5,999 nt of DNA from NCBI GenBank assembly GCA_937895465.1, contig CALAYY010000215.1, positions 1-5,999 on the forward strand, read 5' to 3'. This document shows, one piece after another, positions 1-5,999 of the stretch (its first letter is position 1; each line of letters begins with the position of its first letter). Position numbers and translations under genes: made by a program. The notes beneath the pieces are model-generated. The model had not been told where the DNA came from, did no database searches, and was given only the letters and a program-made list of their open reading frames with translations. The DNA is from an uncultured Clostridia bacterium. GTDB taxonomy: Bacteria; Bacillota; Clostridia; Christensenellales; DUVY01.

Positions 1-1
1 T

Positions 2-2338
2 ATGAGTGCCGAGATGATTTGCAATCAATCCTTTGAATACAAGTACATTAATTTTGGCGGTAACCGTCTTGTTGACGACAACCAAAAATTTTGGAATATA
101 GAAAATGCAAAATATGCAACCAAAACTTTGGCTTTAAACGGCGGTATGTCTAAGACCAATCCAAACTATCTCAAAATAGAAACCAAAGCAAAGGGTTATA
201 AGTTATATAATGTCGGATTTATCGGCGATGATTTTGACGGCAATAACACTATCAATAATAACGATTATGCTATTGTAATAGATCAAGACGGTGATTATGA
301 ATTTTTCTTTTATGCCCGTCAAGATGCAAGTGCATATTTGGGCGATATTAATGTGTATGTTAAAACCAAACAAAATGAAATAATCACAACTACTGCTAGC
401 TTTTCTTTTGATAACTCAAGTTCAAAAGATTGGAAAAAATATACAGCACGCATCAAAGGGCTAAAAACCTCTGCAGGTGCTTTATATATTGATTTTCAAG
501 GTAAAGGTACAATCAATATTGACTTTTTTAGCTTAATACCTGCTGACGCTTACGGCATGAACGATTCAAGATGGACGGGCGGAAAAATCAAGCAAGAAAT
601 CATTGATATTTTTAACGATATGAAACCGCAATTTTTGCGTTTTCCAGGCGGCTGTGTTTCTGAAGGTACAGTTTCATGGGAAAATGTTTATAACTGGAAA
701 CACACTATAGGCAACATAACCGACCGTATCGGCACGCCCAATCTTTGGGAATATTGGCAAAGCTTTAATATAGGCTTTTATGAATATTTTCTGCTGTGTG
801 AAGACCTTGAAATGAAGGCAATGCCTGTTGTTTCTGTGGGGCTTATCTGTCAGGCAAGAATGGGCGAAACAGGCGCCTTAGTTTATAAATATGACGATCC
901 AAAGTTTAAAGAAGAAGTAGTTGATCAGACTTTGCATCTTATATATTTTGCCAAGGGCAGTGTAGATTCTGCTAACCCTGACGAAAAGCATTGGGCGCAA
1001 GTGCGAACTGATATGGGACACCCTGAGCCTTTTGAGCTAGACTATATATCTTTGGGCAACGAAAACTGGGGCAAGGTGTATTGGGAAAATTTTGCCGCCG
1101 CAAAACATGAGTTGCAAAATTATGCTTATGGATATTACAGCAACAATGCTACTGATATGCTTGAAAAATGGGGTATAACTTTGGTTACTACGTCAGGTAC
1201 TGATGTTTGGGGCACCAATTATTATAACGCTTGGAATATTATCAACGGCAAAAGCCCGCAGGAAGTAACGCAAGACGGGCTTTATATCGACCTTATAGTA
1301 GATGAACATTATTATAATAATGCAACTTGGTATATCAATAACCGTAATAGATACGACACTTATTCTAGAGACGGAGCCAAAGTTTTTGTAGGCGAATATT
1401 CTGCCAACAACGGTGGTGCAAGAGTTAACAATCTAGATGCTGCTTTGGCAGAAGCTGCATTTATGACAGGCTTGGAAAAAAACAGCGATATTGTAGTTAT
1501 GGCAAGCTATGCTCCGTTTTTTGGAAAAGAAGGCAATTACAACTGGGGGACTAATGCAATTTGGCTAAACAATAAAAACATTGTGCTAACTCCCAATTAT
1601 TATGTACAACAGATGTTTTCAGAATATATTGGAAACAAATACATTCCATCAGCTTTGGATATTCCCAATGTGTATCAAAGTATAACTCAGGACACAATTA
1701 ATAAGCAGATTATAGTCAAGCTAGTCAATTATTCTGGCAATGAGCATAAAGTCAATATTGATTTTAGTTCTGTTTTGGATATTAGAGGCTATTATTTCGG
1801 AAAAACCATGCAAAACGACGATAACAAGGCGATTAACAGGCTTATTGATGCCTATGAGGGCGAGGCTCAATACACTGTTTCCCCCCAAAAGATAGAAAAG
1901 ACGGCATTTTCCGATAAGACCGCATCCATAGATTTGAAAAAATATTCAGTTTCTGTTTTGGTTTTCCCTTATGGGCAAGAAGGTAAGGATACTTCATTAT
2001 CAAGTCTTAAAATTTTGGGCAAGTCTTATGATTTGAATACTGACAGCATTATTATTGACTTACCGCAAGGAGCTAGCATTCCTAGAATTTTTGCTAAGCC
2101 TGCAGACCCAAGAGCTAATATTGAAATATATTATGCTAAGTCATTAAGCGATACAACTTTGATAACAGTTACTGCAGACGACGGCACACAAAAGATATAT
2201 ACAATCAAATATCATATTGAGGGCTTGAAAGAGAAAAATAATTCTGCACTTATTATAGGATTATGTATAGGCGGCGGAGTTTTGTTTGCAGGTACAGTTT
2301 TGGCAATTTTGTTCGTAATTAAAAAGAAAAGGGTTTGA
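2..2338 (+). CDS. Membrane-anchored GH51 alpha-L-arabinofuranosidase (5' end outside window)
   Basis: Predicted retaining alpha-L-arabinofuranosidase (EC 3.2.1.55), releasing terminal arabinofuranose from arabinan or arabinoxylan. Residues count from the Met at position 2. The first residues (SAEMICNQSFE) match the conserved GH51 segment usually written AELxQNRSFE, which normally follows an FFEDIN-type strand and a Gly-Gly, so this Met is probably internal and a signal peptide plus first strand lie upstream. Residues 51-185 form the family's inserted CBM4/9-like beta-sandwich. The catalytic barrel shows FLRFPGGCVSEG (211-222), LGNENWG with acid/base Glu354, DEHYY (434-438) and VFVGEYS with nucleophile Glu465. 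The C-terminal beta domain ends near 658. Residues 664-741 add an Ig/cadherin-like module (LSSLKILGKS start, IYTIKYHIEG end). Residues 748-772 are a hydrophobic helix followed by KKKRV. The added tail implies an extracellular, membrane-tethered enzyme. Family assignment is firm; exact substrate is not. It is probably co-transcribed with the next gene, 64 bp downstream. Confidence 0.93.
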   Translation: MSAEMICNQSFEYKYINFGGNRLVDDNQKFWNIENAKYATKTLALNGGMSKTNPNYLKIETKAKGYKLYNVGFIGDDFDGNNTINNNDYAIVIDQDGDYEFFFYARQDASAYLGDINVYVKTKQNEIITTTASFSFDNSSSKDWKKYTARIKGLKTSAGALYIDFQGKGTINIDFFSLIPADAYGMNDSRWTGGKIKQEIIDIFNDMKPQFLRFPGGCVSEGTVSWENVYNWKHTIGNITDRIGTPNLWEYWQSFNIGFYEYFLLCEDLEMKAMPVVSVGLICQARMGETGALVYKYDDPKFKEEVVDQTLHLIYFAKGSVDSANPDEKHWAQVRTDMGHPEPFELDYISLGNENWGKVYWENFAAAKHELQNYAYGYYSNNATDMLEKWGITLVTTSGTDVWGTNYYNAWNIINGKSPQEVTQDGLYIDLIVDEHYYNNATWYINNRNRYDTYSRDGAKVFVGEYSANNGGARVNNLDAALAEAAFMTGLEKNSDIVVMASYAPFFGKEGNYNWGTNAIWLNNKNIVLTPNYYVQQMFSEYIGNKYIPSALDIPNVYQSITQDTINKQIIVKLVNYSGNEHKVNIDFSSVLDIRGYYFGKTMQNDDNKAINRLIDAYEGEAQYTVSPQKIEKTAFSDKTASIDLKKYSVSVLVFPYGQEGKDTSLSSLKILGKSYDLNTDSIIIDLPQGASIPRIFAKPADPRANIEIYYAKSLSDTTLITVTADDGTQKIYTIKYHIEGLKEKNNSALIIGLCIGGGVLFAGTVLAILFVIKKKRV

Positions 2339-2345
2339 AATTAAT

Positions 2346-2377
2346 TCATTACTCTATCTTAGATTTTGAAGTAATGA
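2346..2377 (+). other. Weak intergenic inverted repeat
   Basis: A perfect 8-bp inverted repeat (TCATTACT at 2346-2353, AGTAATGA at 2370-2377) encloses a 16-nt loop just after the arabinofuranosidase stop codon. Only two of the eight pairs are G-C, and no T-run follows on the + strand; the downstream sequence is A-rich. It is therefore a poor rho-independent terminator and does not argue against co-transcription with the next gene. It could be a processing or mRNA-stability element, or chance in AT-rich DNA. Confidence 0.3.
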
Positions 2378-2393
2378 GAAAATAAAAAATGAT

Positions 2394-2399
2394 AAGGAG
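2394..2399 (+). promoter_or_regulatory. Ribosome binding site that bears on the start of the LamG protein
   Basis: AAGGAG is a near-perfect Shine-Dalgarno sequence. It ends 3 nt before the first ATG (2403) and 6 nt before a second, adjacent ATG (2406). The 6-nt spacing is closer to the usual optimum, so translation may start at the second Met, giving MSKLKKF rather than MMSKLKKF. The mature protein is unaffected. Confidence 0.8.
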
Positions 2400-2402
2400 A
2401 AA

Positions 2403-5400
2403 ATGATGAGTAAGTTAAAAAAGTTTTGCCTTATTTTGGTATCACTTTTTAGTGTCATTTGTCTGACGGCTGGAATAGGATTGCAAAATGTGAAAGCAGA
2501 CGATGACCCTGAAGTGGGTTACAACGATAAGCTGATAGCCCGTTACACTTTAGATGAAACAACTGAAGAAACAGTTGAAGAAGTAACAACCAATTACTTT
2601 AACGCAATTGACAACGAAGGAAATCCTTTGGCGGATATGAAAGCCGTAACAACTGCAAGTATAGCAGTTAATGCTATGGAAGGACGCGGCGCAGGTAATT
2701 TTTCAAGCGGTAATATGGTAATTCCTGCATTTTTGAGTTCTGAAGCCACAGGTTTTTCAATAAGCGGCTGGATGATAAACCAAGCAGGCGATTGGAACAC
2801 ACTGTTTAGATATGGCGAAGTTGCGTTTGCGGCTGGAACTGGAGAAATAGGGCTTCCTAATGTAACTTATAGAATAGCAGAAGCCCCTGGATTTACTAAT
2901 ACTGTTCCAGGAGATGCCAATAAGATTAATGGCGGACAATGGGATAATTTTATTAATAATAACACACCTATTACATCAAATAATCTCAATGAATATATGT
3001 ATATCACAGTTAGTATTGATGCAGTTAACGGTATTACATATTATAAAGACGGTGTTGCATTAATTCATTATCCTACAACTCATGCTTTGCATATTACGCC
3101 TTATACAGTAAATGATATAGTGACTACAAGCATTGAAGCGGCTAAGAACTCTGGTATTGTTTTTGGTGATGGAAATATAGCTCGCTTTGATGACCTTAGA
3201 ATAAGTCAATTATTATCAGACGAAGAAGTTATAGAACAATACAACAACAGTACATCGCTTAATATTTCCAAGATTATTACAGGTGGTATTGATTTTAAAG
3301 AATTTAATTATGATCAGGTTTCTGCAGGAATTGCTTATGACAGTCCTGAATATGTGGTTAACTATCTAAAAGACTTTGAAGATGCTGAAGGCGACCTCAA
3401 TAACAATCTTGAACCAGAAATCACTTTTGAAGTAAGCACAATAAGCTCAGAAAACTCAGAAGGTGTTTTTGGCTCGCTTTCTTTAGTTAATGCAAGCGAA
3501 TATACAGTAACAATGACATCAACTACACCTGAAACTGTTGGAGACCTTACGAGTTATTATAAGACGTATACAATTACTAGAGGCGATTTGACAAAACTAA
3601 TAAGAATAAAATTTATCAAAAACAACAGTATAGTTGAAGCCAGAAAAGCTTTGAGCGGTCTTAGAATTGACGGCGTATTAGTTGAAGGCTTTGCAGGCGA
3701 AATAAAGGATTATGCTTATAATTTGGCACCTACAGTTACAGCAATACCTGAAGTTACCTATACAGCAATGATACCTGAAGATGTTACCATAACAGATAAC
3801 AAAGAAGATGTATTTGACGGTGTAGAATTTGTTTATACAATTGAGATAAGTTATGAAAGTGCGGTTATAAGCACATATACCGTAACATTTACAAGAGCAA
3901 GTTCAGCCATAGCCAGCACTCTTACAATAGATTCTAACGGTATATATAACTTTAAGGGTAATGTATTTTATGACGAAGGGGCAGGCACTGGTGAACAAAA
4001 CGCTTATGTCAAGACTGCAATAACCGATATATCCAAAATTTCTATGACTATGCTTTATGAAACGGCAGAATTAGTTGTTCCAAAAAGCAGTATTGATGTT
4101 GGCACAAAAGATATTACCTTAGTAATTAAGGACACAGTATCTAACTTAGAAAAGACCTATTATATTAATCAGATTGAATATAACGAAGATATGCTTGAAA
4201 AAACTGTTGTTTTTGGCTCAGGTGAGGGCTATACCATAAAGGGCAGTGCGGCTGATGAGGCAGGTTATGTTAATTTAGGTGCAACAGGCTATATAGATAT
4301 TCCCAATTTCTTAGAGGATGTAGATAGCATTAACCCTGACGGCATAACTTTGACAACTTGGATGAGAATGCCCGCATCGGCTACCAATACATGGTCAGGT
4401 ATATTTACTTTGACACAAAGCAGCGGAACAATCATTGTCAATAATAATATGATTTTGACAGGTGATTATCCTCTTAACGGGGCTTGGACTAATGACGGTT
4501 TTGCAGATAATTCCGACAGATTTAAGAGCAATGTATATAAGCTAGTAGTTCTTCAGATTTCTCAAGGCAAGGCAGTATTATTTGTTGACGGCGCTGTAAT
4601 TGCGGTTAAGGATTCAAGAATTACTGTTTCTGCTACTTCTGATATAGCCTTAGGCAGAAGTCATGTGACCGATCCGACAAAACTGGAACTGTTAGGCAGC
4701 GGATATTATAAGGATTTTAGAGTATATAACGCTCCCATTTCGGTAGCAAGTATTAATGATATAGTAGCAGAACAGGAGTCTTCACTTCTTACAAGTCTCA
4801 AATTTGTCGGTGCGACATCCAATGTTCCTAACTTCTCAGGCAAAAGCTTCTCTTACGAACTTGAATACTCATCTGATAAGACCACTCCTGTAGCGGCAGA
4901 TTTCCCTAAGCTTGTTGCTGCTAACGGTGCTGGAATCATACCAGATGCTAAGATAGTGGCCGGAGCAGTTACAGGCAAGAGTATAATCTATACAATAACC
5001 TCAGAAGCCAACGGGTTTACCAATGTCTATACGGTTAAGGTCAGTTTGGTTGACAACAACACCGACATAGAAGAATTATCAGTTTTATACGCCGGAAAGA
5101 AAGATGATTTTTCCAAGGCATTGACCTTAAGTGATTTTGAACTTATCGACGGCAAAATGGTGACAACCATTAAGGTATGGAAGGGTGCTGATTTGTCTGA
5201 CTTTGTTATAGACTTTACCTTAGCCTCAGGACAAACTTCAGAAAACGAATCTTTAACAGATACATCTTATAGCGTAGATGTTTATGCTGAAGACGGCTCT
5301 TATGTAACTTATGTTGTTAATTTTGAAGTTGATAAAAGCGTAAGCAATCCTGATGGAGAAAAAAGTAATCTTGGTATGATACTCGGTATTGTATTTGGCT

Positions 5401-5489
5401 CTATCGGTGGTGTAGTTGTTATCGGCGGCGGAATAGTTTTGGGAATATATTTTAACAAAAAGTCTCAAAAATCTAAAAAAGAACAATAA
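2403..5489 (+). CDS. Large secreted, membrane-anchored protein with two LamG domains and Ig/cadherin-like modules
   Basis: Probable cell-surface glycan-binding or adhesion protein; no named homologue recognised. Residues 1-32 are a signal peptide (KLKK, hydrophobic core, likely cleavage after NVKA before DDD). A Cys at 20 is not in a good lipobox. Residues 45-283 look like a LamG/concanavalin-A-like lectin domain: LIARYTLDE, FSISGWM, ITYYKDGVAL, ARFDDLRISQ. Three beta-rich modules follow at roughly 286-410, 417-499 and 502-594. A second LamG-like domain spans 597-790 (GYIDIPNF, ITLTTWMRMP, AVLFVDGAVIAV, GYYKDFRVYNAPIS). Two more Ig/cadherin-like modules lie at 794-883 and 888-977. Several modules end in a similar strand (TYTVTF, VYTVKV, TYVVNF). 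Residues 990-1017 are a Gly/Val/Ile-rich transmembrane helix followed by a Lys-rich tail. No LPXTG sortase motif and no glycosidase catalytic signature was seen. It follows the GH51 gene closely and ends before a strong terminator, suggesting it captures substrate for that enzyme; that role is inference. The start could be the ATG at 2406. Confidence 0.88.
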   Translation: MMSKLKKFCLILVSLFSVICLTAGIGLQNVKADDDPEVGYNDKLIARYTLDETTEETVEEVTTNYFNAIDNEGNPLADMKAVTTASIAVNAMEGRGAGNFSSGNMVIPAFLSSEATGFSISGWMINQAGDWNTLFRYGEVAFAAGTGEIGLPNVTYRIAEAPGFTNTVPGDANKINGGQWDNFINNNTPITSNNLNEYMYITVSIDAVNGITYYKDGVALIHYPTTHALHITPYTVNDIVTTSIEAAKNSGIVFGDGNIARFDDLRISQLLSDEEVIEQYNNSTSLNISKIITGGIDFKEFNYDQVSAGIAYDSPEYVVNYLKDFEDAEGDLNNNLEPEITFEVSTISSENSEGVFGSLSLVNASEYTVTMTSTTPETVGDLTSYYKTYTITRGDLTKLIRIKFIKNNSIVEARKALSGLRIDGVLVEGFAGEIKDYAYNLAPTVTAIPEVTYTAMIPEDVTITDNKEDVFDGVEFVYTIEISYESAVISTYTVTFTRASSAIASTLTIDSNGIYNFKGNVFYDEGAGTGEQNAYVKTAITDISKISMTMLYETAELVVPKSSIDVGTKDITLVIKDTVSNLEKTYYINQIEYNEDMLEKTVVFGSGEGYTIKGSAADEAGYVNLGATGYIDIPNFLEDVDSINPDGITLTTWMRMPASATNTWSGIFTLTQSSGTIIVNNNMILTGDYPLNGAWTNDGFADNSDRFKSNVYKLVVLQISQGKAVLFVDGAVIAVKDSRITVSATSDIALGRSHVTDPTKLELLGSGYYKDFRVYNAPISVASINDIVAEQESSLLTSLKFVGATSNVPNFSGKSFSYELEYSSDKTTPVAADFPKLVAANGAGIIPDAKIVAGAVTGKSIIYTITSEANGFTNVYTVKVSLVDNNTDIEELSVLYAGKKDDFSKALTLSDFELIDGKMVTTIKVWKGADLSDFVIDFTLASGQTSENESLTDTSYSVDVYAEDGSYVTYVVNFEVDKSVSNPDGEKSNLGMILGIVFGSIGGVVVIGGGIVLGIYFNKKSQKSKKEQ

Positions 5490-5497
5490 AAAACATA

Positions 5498-5537
5498 TTG
5501 CAAGCGTGAATTTATTTTCACGCTTGCAACTTTTTTT
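5498..5537 (+). terminator. Strong rho-independent terminator
   Basis: A perfect 13-bp inverted repeat (5498-5510 with 5517-5529) encloses a 6-nt TTTATT loop. It is followed by one C and seven consecutive T residues (5531-5537). It begins 8 nt after the stop codon of the LamG protein, so it ends the GH51-LamG transcript. An A-run at 5488-5493 lies on the other side of the stem, so the hairpin could also work for transcripts arriving from the opposite strand, but no minus-strand gene is visible here. Confidence 0.95.
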
Positions 5538-5551
5538 AATTATGAAGGTTA

Positions 5552-5557
5552 GATAAT
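5552..5557 (+). promoter_or_regulatory. Possible -10 element for the lipoprotein gene
   Basis: GATAAT matches the sigma-A -10 consensus TATAAT at five of six positions. It lies about 30 bp before the ATG, placing a start of transcription shortly upstream of the RBS. No convincing -35 box sits at 16-18 bp spacing: TTGCAA at 5524-5529 is a fair match but is 22 bp away and inside the terminator stem. The strong terminator upstream argues that some promoter should be here, but this particular assignment is weak. Confidence 0.25.
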
Positions 5558-5576
5558 AAAAGGTTTTAAAAAAGGC

Positions 5577-5584
5577 AGGGAGGA
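5577..5584 (+). promoter_or_regulatory. Ribosome binding site of the lipoprotein gene
   Basis: AGGGAGGA contains the Shine-Dalgarno core GGAGG, with a 4-nt gap between the core and the ATG at 5588. It fixes the start codon of the downstream lipoprotein. Confidence 0.8.
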
Positions 5585-5587
5585 ATT

Positions 5588-5999
5588 ATGAAGAGATTAT
5601 TAGTTATATTTTTGAGCTTGATAATCGCAATGCCAATCTTTGGGCTTGTCGGATGCAAAAAAGATAACGGCGGCGGCTTGATTATTGATGATGATCCTTA
5701 TGAAGATGACGGCGGTGAGGTTGATACCACCAATTTTGATACACCAGAAACAGGCTTTGTTATTGACGGAATTTTAGATGAGACAGAAGATTCTAAATAT
5801 GTAAAGCTAGGTCAAAAATACGGTGTTGAAGGACAGATGAATATAAGCTATTATATCGGAGACAAGGGCTTGTATTTTCATTTTGATGTCAATGACCCTA
5901 TCGTATATAAAGCCAATCCCAATGAAAACGCCAAAGACAGTTCTCCGTATATATTAGAAAGTGATAGAGTGGAAATATTTTTGGACACCAAAGCAGATG
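5588..5999 (+). CDS. Lipoprotein with CBM9/DOMON-like carbohydrate-binding domain (3' end outside window)
   Basis: An open frame from this ATG encodes 137 complete codons and is still open at the window edge, so the full length is unknown. The N-terminus MKRLLVIFLSLIIAMP begins a typical lipoprotein signal peptide, with lipobox LVGC and lipidated Cys23. A short acidic, glycine-rich linker follows (about residues 27-48, including GGG, DDD and EDDGG). From about residue 57 the sequence resembles a CBM9/DOMON-like beta-sandwich: FVIDGILDE at the start, GLYFHFDVND (94-103) and SDRVEIFLDTK (125-135). These are characteristic positions of family 9-like carbohydrate-binding modules, found alone or attached to xylanases and other enzymes. 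The protein should be tethered to the outer face of the cytoplasmic membrane and bind sugar or polysaccharide. A catalytic domain could follow outside the window. The upstream terminator suggests separate transcription. The gene call is firm, the domain call good, the function inferred. Confidence 0.87.
   Translation, partial: MKRLLVIFLSLIIAMPIFGLVGCKKDNGGGLIIDDDPYEDDGGEVDTTNFDTPETGFVIDGILDETEDSKYVKLGQKYGVEGQMNISYYIGDKGLYFHFDVNDPIVYKANPNENAKDSSPYILESDRVEIFLDTKAD

Noticed and set aside
2..4. ATG at the left edge as the true start of the arabinofuranosidase
   Set aside because: The residues that follow match an internal conserved GH51 segment, and the family's first strand and any signal peptide are missing, so the gene should begin upstream.
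2346..2390. Intergenic hairpin as a rho-independent terminator
   Set aside because: The stem has only two G-C pairs, the loop is 16 nt and no T-run follows on the + strand.
2454..2465. Lipobox at Cys20 in the LamG protein signal peptide (SVIC)
   Set aside because: Ile precedes the Cys where Gly, Ala or Ser is expected, and the hydrophobic stretch continues past it to a good signal peptidase I site at NVKA.
2594..2939. Two overlapping minus-strand open frames of 68 and 60 codons
   Set aside because: They lie entirely within the LamG protein gene, have no clear RBS, and encode no recognisable domain. They are shadows of the + strand gene.
5343..5369. Sortase signal before the C-terminal helix of the LamG protein
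   Set aside because: The residues SNPDGEKSN contain no LPXTG- or NPQTN-type motif.
5253..5486. Minus-strand open frame of 77 codons
   Set aside because: It lies antisense to the C-terminal module and TM tail of the LamG protein, and its Phe/Tyr/Asn-rich sequence is what that antisense would give. No support as a gene.

Overview
This AT-rich window has low-GC coding sequence, strong Shine-Dalgarno sites, a classic rho-independent terminator, a lipobox lipoprotein and Gram-positive-style signal peptides. These features suggest a low-GC Gram-positive bacterium (Bacillota, probably a gut or otherwise plant-fibre-associated Clostridia-type lineage). The lineage is inferred from style, not from a marker gene. 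All three genes are on the + strand, and all look like cell-surface carbohydrate-handling proteins.

Layout. Positions 2-2338 hold the 3' part of a glycoside hydrolase family 51 alpha-L-arabinofuranosidase. The true N-terminus lies upstream of the window. The enzyme carries its usual internal carbohydrate-binding-like beta-sandwich and catalytic domain, plus an added C-terminal Ig/cadherin-like module and a membrane-spanning tail. After a 64-bp gap with a weak inverted repeat and a strong RBS comes a 1028-residue secreted protein (2403-5489). It has two LamG/concanavalin-A-like domains, about five Ig/cadherin-like modules and the same kind of C-terminal membrane anchor. A very strong hairpin terminator (5498-5537) closes this pair. 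A third gene starts at 5588 and runs off the right edge. It is a lipoprotein with an acidic/glycine linker and a CBM9/DOMON-like carbohydrate-binding domain.

How they fit together. The first two genes probably form one transcript encoding a membrane-tethered exo-acting arabinose-releasing enzyme and a large multidomain, apparently non-catalytic surface glycan-binding or adhesion protein. The third, probably separately transcribed, adds another membrane-tethered carbohydrate-binding protein. The simplest reading is part of a locus for capturing and trimming arabinose-decorated plant polysaccharides (arabinan, arabinoxylan) at the cell surface. The substrate is inferred from the GH51 family only. 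No mobile element, RNA gene, CRISPR array or defence gene is visible. No intergenic stretch exceeds 100 bp.
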